This document shows positions 45,867 through 55,638 of a DNA stretch of 64,000 nucleotides, one piece after another (position 1 is the first letter of the stretch; the number at the start of each line of letters is the position of its first letter). The position numbers were made by a program, and so were the translations under genes. The notes beneath the pieces are model-generated. The model saw only the letters and a program-made list of their open reading frames with translations. It was not told the DNA's origin and did no database searches. The stretch covers positions 1-64,000 of the forward strand of contig NZ_AINS01000001.1 of NCBI RefSeq assembly GCF_000254135.1. The letters are read 5' to 3'. This DNA is from Campylobacter coli LMG 9860. Its GTDB lineage: Bacteria; Campylobacterota; Campylobacteria; Campylobacterales; Campylobacteraceae.

Positions 45867-46310
45867 CTAATCAATATGAATATCCCAGTAAAATTCAACC
45901 CATTCTTTAGCTTCTTTTACCTTAAATTCGGGTTCTAAAAGTGCAGTTTTTTTATAAAAAATCGTAGCAACTTTAAGTTCTATATGTGGAAATTTTTCAA
46001 GTAAAACCTTTTTAATTTCAGCCAAACTTTCCCCACTATCTACAATATCATCAATGAGTAGAATTTTTTTGTACTTGCTAAGATCAGGAATATTAAAAAT
46101 CTCAATAGTATCAAGTTTTTTTGTATCATCATAGTGGATAGAATTTAGAGCAAAAAGCTTGCGTGTTTGAAGAGCAACTGCTAAAGAATGTCCTAAACTC
46201 ATTCCTCCTCTTGCTATGGCTAAAAGTGCATCAGGATTAAAATCTTCTTTGATTTCTTTAGCCAAAATTTTTACATCTTCTTTAAATTCTTCATAAGAAT
46301 AAAAAATCAT
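45867..46310 (-). CDS. purine phosphoribosyltransferase
   Basis: A 147-residue type I phosphoribosyltransferase for salvage of a purine base (xanthine, guanine or hypoxanthine). LAIARGGMSLGHSLA lies near residue 40, and the PRPP loop is ILLIDDIVDSGES near 90. It follows a purine permease gene after 16 bases. The ATG at 46310 is chosen since AGGGGGA lies just upstream and the product begins MIFYSYEEF. Corresponds to Cj1370 as I recall. Confidence 0.85.
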   Translation of the reverse strand: MIFYSYEEFKEDVKILAKEIKEDFNPDALLAIARGGMSLGHSLAVALQTRKLFALNSIHYDDTKKLDTIEIFNIPDLSKYKKILLIDDIVDSGESLAEIKKVLLEKFPHIELKVATIFYKKTALLEPEFKVKEAKEWVEFYWDIHID

Positions 46311-46326
46311 TTTTGTCCCCCTTTTT

Positions 46327-47646
46327 TTATTGCAAAGCAATGAGTAAGAAATTTCCTAAGGAAATTAAGCTTAAAACTATAATACCAAGATTAATCTTAT
46401 CCCATTCTCTCTTAAAAATTCGAACCAATAAATAAGAAAGAAAACCAAAGGCAAAACCTGTGGTAATCGAATAAGTAAAAGGCATCATAATGATAGTAAA
46501 AAAGCTAGCTACTGCAATAGCACTGTCTTTAAAGTCTATATTTTTAACTTCCATAAACATTAAAATTCCTACCATTACAAGTACAGGATATATAGCATTT
46601 GCGGGAATAGCTTTAAAAAGTGGGAGCAAAAAAAGTGTGAAAGCAAAGCAAATAGCCACAACTAAAGCGGTAAGTCCTGTTCTACCTCCACTTTCAACCC
46701 CTGTTGTACTTTCTACAAAAGCAGTTACAGTCGAAGTTCCGCCTAGTGCACCTAGAGCTGAACCTGTAGCATCTGCCATAAGGGTTTTACCTAGTTTTTT
46801 CTCTCCATCTTTTGCATCATCAAAAATTTTACCCCTCTCGCCTATACCCGTGATAGTGCCTATGCTATCAAAAAGTTGAGTGATAAAAAAAGTAAGGATA
46901 ATAGGTATCATAGTGATATTTAAAGCACTTTTGATATTAAGTTCTAAAAAAATAGCTCCTAAGCCATTGTCACTACTAAAATTAGGTAAAGAAAGGATTT
47001 GCTTAGGAAAACTTGCATTATCAATCCCAAAAATCCAAGCTATAATAGAGCTTATTAAAACTCCTAAAATAAAAGCCCCTCTTAGTTTTATAGCCCAAAA
47101 AAATACAATTAAAATGAGGGTAAAAATTCCAAAAAGCACACGGGGATTTTTAAAATTTCCTATGCTGACTAAAGTATCTTTATTTGGCGTTATAATGCCC
47201 ATTTGACTTAAGCCTAAAAAAGCGATAAAGCATCCAATCCCTGCGCAAATGGCTAAGCGCAAATCTTTAGGTATATTGCGTATAACCCAAAGGCGAAAGG
47301 GGGTAAAAGAAAGGATTAGAAAAATAATACTTGAGATAAAGACTGCCCCTAAGGCACTTTGCCATGGTATTTTTTGTCCTAAGCAAACTGCAAAAGTAAA
47401 ATAAGCATTCAAACCCATTCCAACACTCATGGCTACTGGAGTATTAGCAAAAAAGGCATTAAAAGCAGTTGCAACAATAGTAATTAAAGCAGTTGCAGTA
47501 ATTAAAGCTTCTATCGGCATGCCTGTATTGCCTACTATGCTTGAATTTACAGGAATGATATAAACCATGGCTAAAAAAGTTGTTAATCCTGCTACAACTT
47601 CAGTTCGAACATTGGTACCATTTTCTTTGAGTTTAAAAAAATCCAT
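46327..47646 (-). CDS. purine permease (AzgA/GhxP-type NCS2)
   Basis: A 439-residue inner-membrane transporter with about 13 helices. It has SVGMGLNAYFTFAVC near residue 73, FFITQLFDSIGTITGIGERG near 250, and ATGSALGALGGTSTVTAFVES near 290, all typical of AzgA-like guanine/hypoxanthine permeases. It is followed by a phosphoribosyltransferase, forming a purine uptake and salvage pair. It starts 11 bases after mqnE. Confidence 0.9.
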   Translation of the reverse strand: MDFFKLKENGTNVRTEVVAGLTTFLAMVYIIPVNSSIVGNTGMPIEALITATALITIVATAFNAFFANTPVAMSVGMGLNAYFTFAVCLGQKIPWQSALGAVFISSIIFLILSFTPFRLWVIRNIPKDLRLAICAGIGCFIAFLGLSQMGIITPNKDTLVSIGNFKNPRVLFGIFTLILIVFFWAIKLRGAFILGVLISSIIAWIFGIDNASFPKQILSLPNFSSDNGLGAIFLELNIKSALNITMIPIILTFFITQLFDSIGTITGIGERGKIFDDAKDGEKKLGKTLMADATGSALGALGGTSTVTAFVESTTGVESGGRTGLTALVVAICFAFTLFLLPLFKAIPANAIYPVLVMVGILMFMEVKNIDFKDSAIAVASFFTIIMMPFTYSITTGFAFGFLSYLLVRIFKREWDKINLGIIVLSLISLGNFLLIALQ

Positions 47647-47657
47647 TTTTTTAATCC

Positions 47658-48722
47658 TTAGTAGGTTTGTAGTTCATTATATAAACTATCGCGTTCTACA
47701 GGAGTTAAATTTGCTGTTTTTATCATTTCGATAAAGGTTTTTAGGTTAGTACCCTTAGCAGATTTTGCTCCTCCTGCACTTTGTATACTTTCTTTTTCTA
47801 TAGTGCCATCTAAGTCATTTGCACCAAATTCTTGCGCAACCATGGCTAAATTTAAAGTCATAGTCGCCCAATAAGCTTTAATGTTTTTGATATTATCAAG
47901 TACTAAGCGAGAAATAGCTATGGTTTTTAAAATTTCTTCACTATCCATTATCTTATCTGTTTGTATATAGCTATTATCTCTTTGCCAAACCAAAGGAATA
48001 AATGCGTTAAAACCTCCACTTTCATCTTGCAAAGCACGAAGTCTTAACATATGGTCTATCCTATGGTGTCTTTCTTCGATATGTCCAAAAAGCATAGTAG
48101 CATTGCTTTGTCTGCCTTTATCATGCCAAAGTTTGTGAATTTTGAGCCAATTTTCGCTGCTTACTTTTCCATGGCAGATTTTTTTGCGTATTTCTTCATC
48201 AAAAATTTCTGCTCCACCCCCAGGCATAGAATCCACGCCGTATTCAAGCATTTTTTCTATCACTTCTTCATAGCTCATTTTAAAACGGCGATGCAAAAAG
48301 TCAATTTCTGCTGCTGTCATGGCTTTTATATGCATTTGGGGGTATTTTTCTTTAATCATTTTAAAAATTTCTAAATACCACTGCCAACTTGTGTCTTTAT
48401 TGTGTGCTGAAACAATATGTACTTCTTTGGTGCCACGAGTGATAGTATCGTCAACTATTTTCATAATTTCTTCATGGCTCATAAGATAAGGATTTGGATT
48501 TTTTCGGTGCGCTGAAAAAGCACAAAATTTACATGTATCTGTGCAAATATTTGTAGGATTTATATGGCGATTTATATTAAAATACACCTTTTTTCCATGA
48601 AACTTAGTGCGTTTTTTGTGAGCAAATTTAGCTAAGGTAAAAAGATCTAAATCCCATAGAGCATTTGCTTCATTTTCATTTAATCTTTCTTCATTTTCTA
48701 GTTTTTCAAGTAGATTTTTCAT
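47658..48722 (-). CDS. mqnE: MqnE, aminofutalosine synthase
   Basis: A radical-SAM enzyme of the futalosine menaquinone pathway, joining 3-[(1-carboxyvinyl)oxy]benzoate and SAM. The 354-residue protein has CTDTCKFCAFSA near residue 61 with the CxxxCxxC cluster motif, AMTAAEIDFLHR near 133, and YGVDSMPGGGAEIFDEE near 158, which fits MqnE rather than MqnC. C. jejuni makes menaquinone by the 6-amino-6-deoxyfutalosine branch, as I recall. The gene is adjacent to purine salvage, which fits adenine recycling in that pathway. Confidence 0.88.
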   Translation of the reverse strand: MKNLLEKLENEERLNENEANALWDLDLFTLAKFAHKKRTKFHGKKVYFNINRHINPTNICTDTCKFCAFSAHRKNPNPYLMSHEEIMKIVDDTITRGTKEVHIVSAHNKDTSWQWYLEIFKMIKEKYPQMHIKAMTAAEIDFLHRRFKMSYEEVIEKMLEYGVDSMPGGGAEIFDEEIRKKICHGKVSSENWLKIHKLWHDKGRQSNATMLFGHIEERHHRIDHMLRLRALQDESGGFNAFIPLVWQRDNSYIQTDKIMDSEEILKTIAISRLVLDNIKNIKAYWATMTLNLAMVAQEFGANDLDGTIEKESIQSAGGAKSAKGTNLKTFIEMIKTANLTPVERDSLYNELQTY

Positions 48723-48864
48723 TGATTTTCACTTCTATAAATTTTTAGAATTTTTGAAAAAACATTATAAATTTTGCTTACTGAAAAAGAGTTTATAGCA
48801 AAGCCAAAATAAAAGATATTTTTGTTAAAATCTTATAAATGAAATTTTAAAAGAGAGTAAAGAT

Positions 48865-51213
48865 TTGTTAAATAAAGAATTAGAACTTTTTGAGAAAAAT
48901 CTCAATACCTATGCGCAAAACTATAGAAAATTTTTTTTAAAACAAGGATCATTTAGTCTGTATCATTCTAAAAATATGGATAATTTTTTAAAAAAAACTT
49001 ATGATATAGTATTAAAGGAATGTTTTGAAAATTTTTTGCCTACAAGCGATAATATACCCTTTTGTGTTTTGGCAAGCAAAGGATATGCAAAAAATAATCT
49101 TTGCGCAAATGAAAGCGTTTCTTTGATTTTTGTTTATAAGGATATTAAAGCTTATCATTTAAAACCTATGATTAAAGCTTTTATAGAGATATTAAATGAT
49201 GTGCATTTGCAAATTGATTATGTGGTTTTAGAACTAAATGGACTTTATAATGCTAGCAATGAGCTTAAAACAACCATAATAGGTGCTCGCTTTATATGTG
49301 GATCTAAAATTTTATTTAAACCAGTCAAGGAAAAATTTGATAGCATACTCCAAACAAATAAAAATGAATTTGCTCAAATTTTACTTGCTAATTTTAAAGA
49401 TTTTAACCTTCCTTTTATCAAGCAAGAATTCAACATAAAAAAAGATTTTGGGGGCTTAGATCACTTACGAGCTTTAGAAAGCTTGTTAACTCTTTTTAAA
49501 AATTCCCCTAAAAACTATGCTTTAAATTTTATGGATGAAAAAAATGTAAGCGAGTTGCGCTTAGCGGCGGATTTTTTATTGTCCTTAAAATCTGCTATAA
49601 ATTTGCAAAGCAATAAAGATCAAGACGAATTTTTATTTAGCAATATTCACGAGATTGCAGAATTGATGTATAGAAAGGGCAAGAAAAATTTAGATGCTGA
49701 AAAAATCTTAGCGCAAAAAGCCTTGCAAAGTATGCATACTATAGGTTTTTATACCCATTTTTTAGCTTATAAAATTCAAAATGAATTACAAAATATTGCA
49801 CAAAAACAATACCGATTTAAAAATTTAGCAGAAGCATTAACTTTTTTGTTGGGTTTTAAAGATCAAGATATTGCTTTTGATTTAGATTTGGTTTTTGCTC
49901 TTAAAAATTTAAGTTATGGAAAAAAGGATTTAGAGAAAGCTTTAGCTCTTTTTGAAAAAATATTTTATAAAAGACATAGTTTTTGTATTTTAAAACTTTT
50001 ACTTGATAGTGGAATTTTAAAAGAATTATGCAAGCCTTTTGGTATGGTGCGTTTTTTAAGCGATGAGGAGGGGGATTATAGTTTTGATGAGCAAGCATTT
50101 TTGCTTTTAAAAGAATTTGAAAAATACGAAGACGAACTTGAGAGTTTGAAAAATTTAAATACAGATGAGAAAATGATTTTAAAATTAGTCATACTTTTAA
50201 GCGCAATTAACAATGAAAATGAAATTTCTTTAGCGAGTATATATAGGGCTTATTGTATTAAATTTAATCTAAAAAATGATATTTTTGAACTTGGGCTTAG
50301 GATTTTTAAAAATCACAATGCTTTAAAAGAGCTTGCCGAAAAAGAAGACGTTTATAATCCTATCATTATATGTGCTTTGCTTTCTAAGGTTGAAAATTTA
50401 AAAACCTTAGAGCTTTTACATACTCTTACTTGGCTTAAAGCAAAAGCTTTAAATCGTAATCCATTTTTTTATAAGGTTATAGATAGAATTTTAGAAAATG
50501 CTAAACAAGGTTTTGATGATGAAAATTTACTTGATGAAACCGCAAGGCGTGTAAAAAAAGAATTAACACTCAAAAGAACAAAGCTTTTCTTGGAGCAAAA
50601 TGCTATTTTACAAGATAAGATCACTCATATAAAATCCAATCTTTTTATCATCAAAAATACTTTTGAAGATATTGTTGAAATTGCACGATTTGCAAAGGAA
50701 AATGATTTTAAATTTTGGTTTAGCAATAGTACAAATTTAAGTCTTCAAATTGTTGCTTTTAAGGATTTTAAAATAGAAATTGTTTTGACCGCTTTAGCAA
50801 ATTTAAATTTAGTTTTTATGAATTTATTTGAGTTATTTGATGATAAAATTTATTTAAGATTTGAGTATGATAATATCATTACAGATGAGCAAAAAAACAA
50901 ACTTTGCGAGCTTTTAAATTCAAATTTAAGTGGTTTTTCTTCAAGAAAGATCAAAAAGCCAATCATTAAAAAAGATGAGTTAAAATTGGATTTAAATTAT
51001 TCTAAAATTTATGCAAAACTTAGTTTAAATACTAAAGATCAACAAGGTTTGATGGCATATATGATGAATATTTTTAACGAGTTAGGTTTGGTTTTATCTG
51101 CAGCAAAAATTCAAACCATACGCCAAAGAACGCGTAATACCTTTATTTTTCAAAAAAATGAAAATTTGGAGAAAAATGAAGAAAAATTGTTAATTTCTTT
51201 AATAAGTGAGTAA
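48865..51213 (+). CDS. GlnD-like protein with degenerate nucleotidyltransferase site
   Basis: A 782-residue protein resembling PII-uridylyltransferase GlnD in layout: an N-terminal nucleotidyltransferase-like domain (about 60-150), a long helical middle (about 160-570) and a C-terminal region with two ACT-like parts (about 620-690 and 710-782, NTKDQQGLMAYMMNIFNELG). The catalytic GGxGRxxLxPxSDxD pattern is replaced by SKGYAKNNLCANESVSL (near residue 69), without the aspartates, and no HD pair is obvious. It is probably not an active uridylyltransferase. TTG start with a weak AGAGAGTAAAG site. Three bases before glmS. Corresponds to Cj1367c. Confidence 0.7.
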   Translation: MLNKELELFEKNLNTYAQNYRKFFLKQGSFSLYHSKNMDNFLKKTYDIVLKECFENFLPTSDNIPFCVLASKGYAKNNLCANESVSLIFVYKDIKAYHLKPMIKAFIEILNDVHLQIDYVVLELNGLYNASNELKTTIIGARFICGSKILFKPVKEKFDSILQTNKNEFAQILLANFKDFNLPFIKQEFNIKKDFGGLDHLRALESLLTLFKNSPKNYALNFMDEKNVSELRLAADFLLSLKSAINLQSNKDQDEFLFSNIHEIAELMYRKGKKNLDAEKILAQKALQSMHTIGFYTHFLAYKIQNELQNIAQKQYRFKNLAEALTFLLGFKDQDIAFDLDLVFALKNLSYGKKDLEKALALFEKIFYKRHSFCILKLLLDSGILKELCKPFGMVRFLSDEEGDYSFDEQAFLLLKEFEKYEDELESLKNLNTDEKMILKLVILLSAINNENEISLASIYRAYCIKFNLKNDIFELGLRIFKNHNALKELAEKEDVYNPIIICALLSKVENLKTLELLHTLTWLKAKALNRNPFFYKVIDRILENAKQGFDDENLLDETARRVKKELTLKRTKLFLEQNAILQDKITHIKSNLFIIKNTFEDIVEIARFAKENDFKFWFSNSTNLSLQIVAFKDFKIEIVLTALANLNLVFMNLFELFDDKIYLRFEYDNIITDEQKNKLCELLNSNLSGFSSRKIKKPIIKKDELKLDLNYSKIYAKLSLNTKDQQGLMAYMMNIFNELGLVLSAAKIQTIRQRTRNTFIFQKNENLEKNEEKLLISLISE

Positions 51214-51216
51214 ATC

Positions 51217-53013
51217 ATGTGTGGAATTGTAGGTTATATAGGAAAAAATGAAAAAAAACATACCATTTTAAGTGGGCTTAAAGAGCTTGAATATCGCGGT
51301 TATGATAGTGCGGGTTTAGCAGTGATGAAAAATGGAGAGCTTGATTTTTTCAAAGCTGTAGGTAAGCTTGAAAATTTGGCCAATAAATGTGCAAATTTTA
51401 CAAGTGAGGAATTTGGTTTTGCTATAGGTCATACACGCTGGGCAACCCATGGAAAACCTACTGAAATCAATGCACATCCTCATTTGGGTCAGTATTCTTG
51501 TGTGATTCATAATGGTATTATAGAAAATTATAAAGAGATTAAAAACAAGCTTGAAGACCAAGGAGTGAGTTTTCTAAGCCAAACAGATACAGAGGTTATA
51601 GTTCAACTTTTTGAATTTTATGCAGAAAAAATGGAAGTTTTCGAGGCTTGGAAAAAAACAATAGAAGAACTTAGAGGTGCTTTTGCCACACTTTTAGTGA
51701 GTAAAAAAGATCCTACTCGTGTATTTTTTGCTAAAAATGCCGCTCCTTTAATCGTAGGAAAATCTCAAAATAATGAATTTTATTTTGCAAGTGCTGATAC
51801 GCCTTTGATAGGGCTTTGCGATGAGGTAATTTATCTTGAGGATTTAAGCTTAGGCTATGCTAATGAAAAGGAACTTGTTATTTATGAAAATAATCAATTA
51901 AAACAAAATTCCTTTACCAAGCTTTCAGGCGATAAAGCTTATGCAAAAAAAGATGGTTTTCGCTTTTTTATGGAAAAAGAAATTTATGAGCAAAGTCGCG
52001 TAATGAGCGAGGTTTTGATGGGGCGCATTAATGGTGATGAGGTGGTTTTTGATGAGCTTGAAAATGAGGATTTAAGTACAGTTGATGAAATCACACTTTG
52101 TGCTTGTGGAACTAGCTATCATGCTGCTATGGCAAGCGCGTATTTGTTTGAGCGTTTGGCTAGGGTTAAGGCTAAGGTAGAAATTGCTAGTGAATTTCGC
52201 TACAGAGAAGCCATTATTAAGCCTAATTCTTTATTTATCGTAATTTCTCAAAGCGGAGAAACCGCAGATACTTTAGAAGCCTTAAAAATTGCAAAAGAGC
52301 AAGGAGCTAAAACATTTGCTATTTGTAATGTGGATAATTCCAATATAGTCCGTTTGGCACACTTAAGTCTTCTAACGCGCGCAGGCATTGAAAAAGGTGT
52401 AGCTTCAACCAAGGCTTTTGCAACTCAAGTTTTAACACTTTGGATGTTGGCAATTTTTATTGCTCAAAAGAAAAAAATTGATATGAGTGCCCAAATCAAA
52501 GCTCTTTTACATACTCCTAATTGCGTTGCGGTAAGTGCTAAATTACATGAAAAAATTCATCGTTTATCTAAGCGTTACTTAGACGGCCATGGATTTTTCT
52601 TTATAGGTAGAGATGTGTTCTATCCTTTGGCTTTAGAGGGAGCTTTAAAATTAAAAGAACTCTCTTATTTGCATGCTGAAGGTTATCCTGCAGGAGAAAT
52701 GAAGCACGGACCTATAGCTTTGGCTGATTCTAAGCTTTATACTATAGCTTTAATGCCTAAAACCCTACTTTATGAAAAAACCAAATCAAATGTTGAGGAA
52801 TTGATAGCTAGGGATTCTACTGTTCTTTGCGTTTCTCCTTTGGATTTTGATTTAAGTGATGATTTTATAAAAACCAACGAGCAAGATCATTATATGTGTG
52901 AATTTTTTGAAATGATGGTGATCACTCAACTTCTAGCGATGGAAATTTCTATAAGACTTGGCAATGATGTAGATATGCCAAGAAATTTAGCAAAAAGTGT
53001 AACCGTTGAATAA
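51217..53013 (+). CDS. glmS: GlmS, glutamine-fructose-6-phosphate aminotransferase
   Basis: Makes glucosamine 6-phosphate, the first step to UDP-GlcNAc. The 598-residue protein has the N-terminal nucleophile Cys2 (CGIVGYIG), HTRWATHGKP near residue 73, two SIS domains with ACGTSYHAAMASAYLFE near 290 and SQSGETADTLEA near 340, and a C-terminal NLAKSVTVE. It is complete. The 134-base gap after it carries only a hairpin. In NCTC 11168 a subtilase-type autotransporter lies between glmS and fumC as I recall; it is absent here. Confidence 0.97.
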   Translation: MCGIVGYIGKNEKKHTILSGLKELEYRGYDSAGLAVMKNGELDFFKAVGKLENLANKCANFTSEEFGFAIGHTRWATHGKPTEINAHPHLGQYSCVIHNGIIENYKEIKNKLEDQGVSFLSQTDTEVIVQLFEFYAEKMEVFEAWKKTIEELRGAFATLLVSKKDPTRVFFAKNAAPLIVGKSQNNEFYFASADTPLIGLCDEVIYLEDLSLGYANEKELVIYENNQLKQNSFTKLSGDKAYAKKDGFRFFMEKEIYEQSRVMSEVLMGRINGDEVVFDELENEDLSTVDEITLCACGTSYHAAMASAYLFERLARVKAKVEIASEFRYREAIIKPNSLFIVISQSGETADTLEALKIAKEQGAKTFAICNVDNSNIVRLAHLSLLTRAGIEKGVASTKAFATQVLTLWMLAIFIAQKKKIDMSAQIKALLHTPNCVAVSAKLHEKIHRLSKRYLDGHGFFFIGRDVFYPLALEGALKLKELSYLHAEGYPAGEMKHGPIALADSKLYTIALMPKTLLYEKTKSNVEELIARDSTVLCVSPLDFDLSDDFIKTNEQDHYMCEFFEMMVITQLLAMEISIRLGNDVDMPRNLAKSVTVE

Positions 53014-53016
53014 ACC

Positions 53017-53040
53017 CCGTGCAGTTATAAAACTGCACAT
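53017..53040 (+). other. hairpin after glmS
   Basis: GTGCAGT and ACTGCAC form a perfect seven-base stem around TATAAA, just after the glmS stop. No T run follows directly, so it may be a weak terminator, an mRNA-stabilising hairpin or a leftover of a deletion. Confidence 0.4.
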
Positions 53041-53147
53041 AAACTCTCATAAATTCCAAAAAAATAAATAAATTTTAAATTATAAGCTAATTTTATGCTT
53101 ATTTTTGTTTAAATAATTGCATAACAATTTTCTAGAAAGGAAACCTA

Positions 53148-54539
53148 ATGGAATATAGAATTGAACATGATACCATGGGCGAAATTAAAGTTCCAAATGA
53201 CAAATATTGGGGTGCTCAAACAGAGAGAAGTTTTGAAAATTTCAAAATTGGTTGCGAAAAGATGCCAAAGGTGCTAATCTATGCTTTTGCAAATCTTAAA
53301 AAGTCCTTGGCTTTGGTAAATAATAAACTTGGCAAGCTAGATGATGCTAAAAAAAGTGCTATAGTTCAAGCTTGCGATGAGATTATCGCAGGTAAATTTG
53401 ATGATAATTTCCCACTTGCAATTTGGCAAACAGGATCAGGCACACAAAGCAATATGAATATGAATGAAGTGATTGCAAATCGTGCAACTGAAATCATGGG
53501 CGGAGATTTTCGTAAAGAAAAACTTGTACATCCAAATGATCATGTAAATATGTCTCAAAGTTCTAATGATACTTTCCCAACTGCTATGAGTATAGTTGCA
53601 GTAGAACAAGTGGAGAAAAAGCTTATTCCTGCACTTGATGAGCTTATTGCTACTTTTGAAAAAAAGGTAAAAGAATTTGAAGGAATTATCAAAATAGGAC
53701 GCACGCATTTACAAGATGCTACACCGCTTACTTTAGCGCAAGAATTCAGCGGTTATCTTTCTATGCTTTTACATTCAAAAGAGCAAATTATCGCTTCTTT
53801 ACCAACCTTAAGAGAATTGGCAATAGGCGGAACAGCGGTGGGAACAGGACTTAATGCTCATCCAGAACTCAGTGAAAAAGTGAGCGAAGAACTTAGTAAG
53901 CTTATAGGTACAAAATTTGTTTCAAGTCCAAATAAATTCCATGCTTTAACAAGCCATGATGCTATTAATTTTACTCATGGAGCTATGAAAGGCTTGGCTG
54001 CAAATTTAATGAAAATAGCAAATGATATCAGATGGTTAGCTTCGGGTCCTAGATGCGGACTTGGTGAACTTAATATCCCTGAGAATGAACCAGGAAGTTC
54101 TATCATGCCAGGTAAGGTTAATCCTACACAATGTGAAGCTATTACTATGGTTGCGGTTCAAGTGATGGGAAATGATGCGGCTATAGGTTTTGCTGCAAGT
54201 CAAGGAAATTTTGAACTTAATGTATTTAAACCTGTGATTATCTATAATTTCTTACAAAGTCTTGATTTACTTGCTGATTCTATGCATTCATTTAATATTC
54301 ATTGTGCTGTAGGTATAGAGCCAAATCGTGAAAAAATAGAATACAATCTACACAATTCTTTAATGCTAGTGACTGCATTAAACCCACACATTGGATATGA
54401 AAATGCTGCTAAGGTAGCTAAAAATGCACATAAAAAAGGTATTTCTTTAAAAGAAAGTGCTATGGAGTTAGGTTTGGTTAGCGAAGAAGACTTTGCTAAA
54501 TTCGTTGATCCTGCTAAAATGATAGGACCAAAAGCTTAA
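53148..54539 (+). CDS. fumC: FumC, class II fumarase
   Basis: Converts fumarate to malate in the TCA cycle. The 463-residue protein starts [16 protein letters not shown]. It has [14 protein letters not shown] near residue 98, [15 protein letters not shown] near 130 and the superfamily signature [16 protein letters not shown] near 317. A strong AGAAAGGAAAC precedes the ATG, and a strong terminator follows. Confidence 0.97.
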   Translation: MEYRIEHDTMGEIKVPNDKYWGAQTERSFENFKIGCEKMPKVLIYAFANLKKSLALVNNKLGKLDDAKKSAIVQACDEIIAGKFDDNFPLAIWQTGSGTQSNMNMNEVIANRATEIMGGDFRKEKLVHPNDHVNMSQSSNDTFPTAMSIVAVEQVEKKLIPALDELIATFEKKVKEFEGIIKIGRTHLQDATPLTLAQEFSGYLSMLLHSKEQIIASLPTLRELAIGGTAVGTGLNAHPELSEKVSEELSKLIGTKFVSSPNKFHALTSHDAINFTHGAMKGLAANLMKIANDIRWLASGPRCGLGELNIPENEPGSSIMPGKVNPTQCEAITMVAVQVMGNDAAIGFAASQGNFELNVFKPVIIYNFLQSLDLLADSMHSFNIHCAVGIEPNREKIEYNLHNSLMLVTALNPHIGYENAAKVAKNAHKKGISLKESAMELGLVSEEDFAKFVDPAKMIGPKA

Positions 54540-54550
54540 ATCTAGTTTGA

Positions 54551-54586
54551 TGTTTCTCTCTTACGCGAGAGAAACATTTTTTATTT
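54551..54586 (+). terminator. terminator after fumC
   Basis: TGTTTCTCTC (54551-54560) pairs with GAGAGAAACA (54566-54575) in a perfect ten-base stem with a five-base loop, followed by TTTTTTATTTT. It separates fumC from the convergent amaA. Confidence 0.9.
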
Positions 54587-55629
54587 TAAATTAAATTCTT
54601 ATCTTTTAAAATCATATAAAGTCTTATTGTTGAAATAAAAAAAGTTAAAATTGCAGGTCCTAAAATAATACCCCAAAAACCAAAAGTTGAAATTCCAGCT
54701 ATCATGGCTAAGAAAATCAAAAGTTCATTGATTTTAGCGGGTGTTTTTACGAGTTTTTCATTAATCCATTTAATGATTAAAGGCTTAACTAGGGTATCAG
54801 CGATAAAAGAGATAACAACAACAGAATAAATAAAAATAACAAGTGCAGAACCAAGACCGCTTGAAGCAAATTCATAAAGACTTATAGGGATATACACCAA
54901 AGCTCCACCCAAAGCTGGTATGAGAGAGCTTACAGCAAAAATTACACCCATTAAGATGGCATCATATCCATAAAACATAGCAATGATGCTAAAAAGTGCT
55001 CCTTGAAGTATGGCGATAATGATCATAGAATAAAGCACCACGGCCATAACATTACCCACTTCGCTTAAAATATCATCAAGTTCTTGTTTGTCGATAGGAA
55101 TGACAGATTTTATATAGATTACTAATTCTGTTCCATATAGATTAGCAAAAAAATAAAATATACAGATTAACACCATATCTATAAGAAATTTAGCTCCTGA
55201 TTTTGTAAAACTTGAAGCATAATTTAAAATTTGTTTAGAAATGCTATTTAAGTCTATAGAAGCTAGAAATTCTTTGATTTTAGGTTCTAAAAAGCTAAGG
55301 CTTTCGGGTAGGGTAAATTGATAATTTTTAACATAATTGAGCGTTTGTGTGACAAGATTGATATCAAAATTCTTTAAAGCCTTAGCTAGCTCGATCATCG
55401 CATAGACAAAGGGAGCGAAGAAAAGTAAAACCATACATGCAGTTGTTAGCATAGAGGCTAAAAATTTACGCCCATTTGTTAGGCTTAAAAATTTAGCATT
55501 TGCATTTGAGGTAGCAACTGCCATTAAACTTGCAATGATAATAACAAGTAAAAAACCCTTAAAAAGATAAAGTAAAAGGGATAAAACCACTAAAATAAAA
55601 CAGATAAGAAAAATTTTTCCAGTTTGCAT
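54586..55629 (-). CDS. AI-2E family transporter-like protein (AmaA-like)
   Basis: A 347-residue inner-membrane protein of the AI-2 exporter-like family (formerly UPF0118/PerM). About seven hydrophobic segments are seen: three at the N-terminus (about 5-85), and the rest after residue 150. Family hallmarks are YGYDAILMGVIFAVSSLIPALGGALVYIP near 225 and GFWGIILGPAILTF near 315. As I recall, the C. jejuni homologue Cj1363 is called AmaA, linked to acid/macrophage survival. It is followed on the same strand, after ruvB, with a nine-base gap. Confidence 0.85.
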   Translation of the reverse strand: MQTGKIFLICFILVVLSLLLYLFKGFLLVIIIASLMAVATSNANAKFLSLTNGRKFLASMLTTACMVLLFFAPFVYAMIELAKALKNFDINLVTQTLNYVKNYQFTLPESLSFLEPKIKEFLASIDLNSISKQILNYASSFTKSGAKFLIDMVLICIFYFFANLYGTELVIYIKSVIPIDKQELDDILSEVGNVMAVVLYSMIIIAILQGALFSIIAMFYGYDAILMGVIFAVSSLIPALGGALVYIPISLYEFASSGLGSALVIFIYSVVVISFIADTLVKPLIIKWINEKLVKTPAKINELLIFLAMIAGISTFGFWGIILGPAILTFFISTIRLYMILKDKNLI

Positions 55630-55638
55630 TTTTTTCCT

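Noticed and set aside
46490-47206. Two plus-strand frames opposite the purine permease
   Set aside because: Shadows of a transporter with strong NCS2 motifs; products have Ile/Lys/Ser bias and no family likeness.
53017-53040. Strong terminator after glmS
   Set aside because: The hairpin is perfect but short and is not followed by a T run, so it is listed only as a hairpin.
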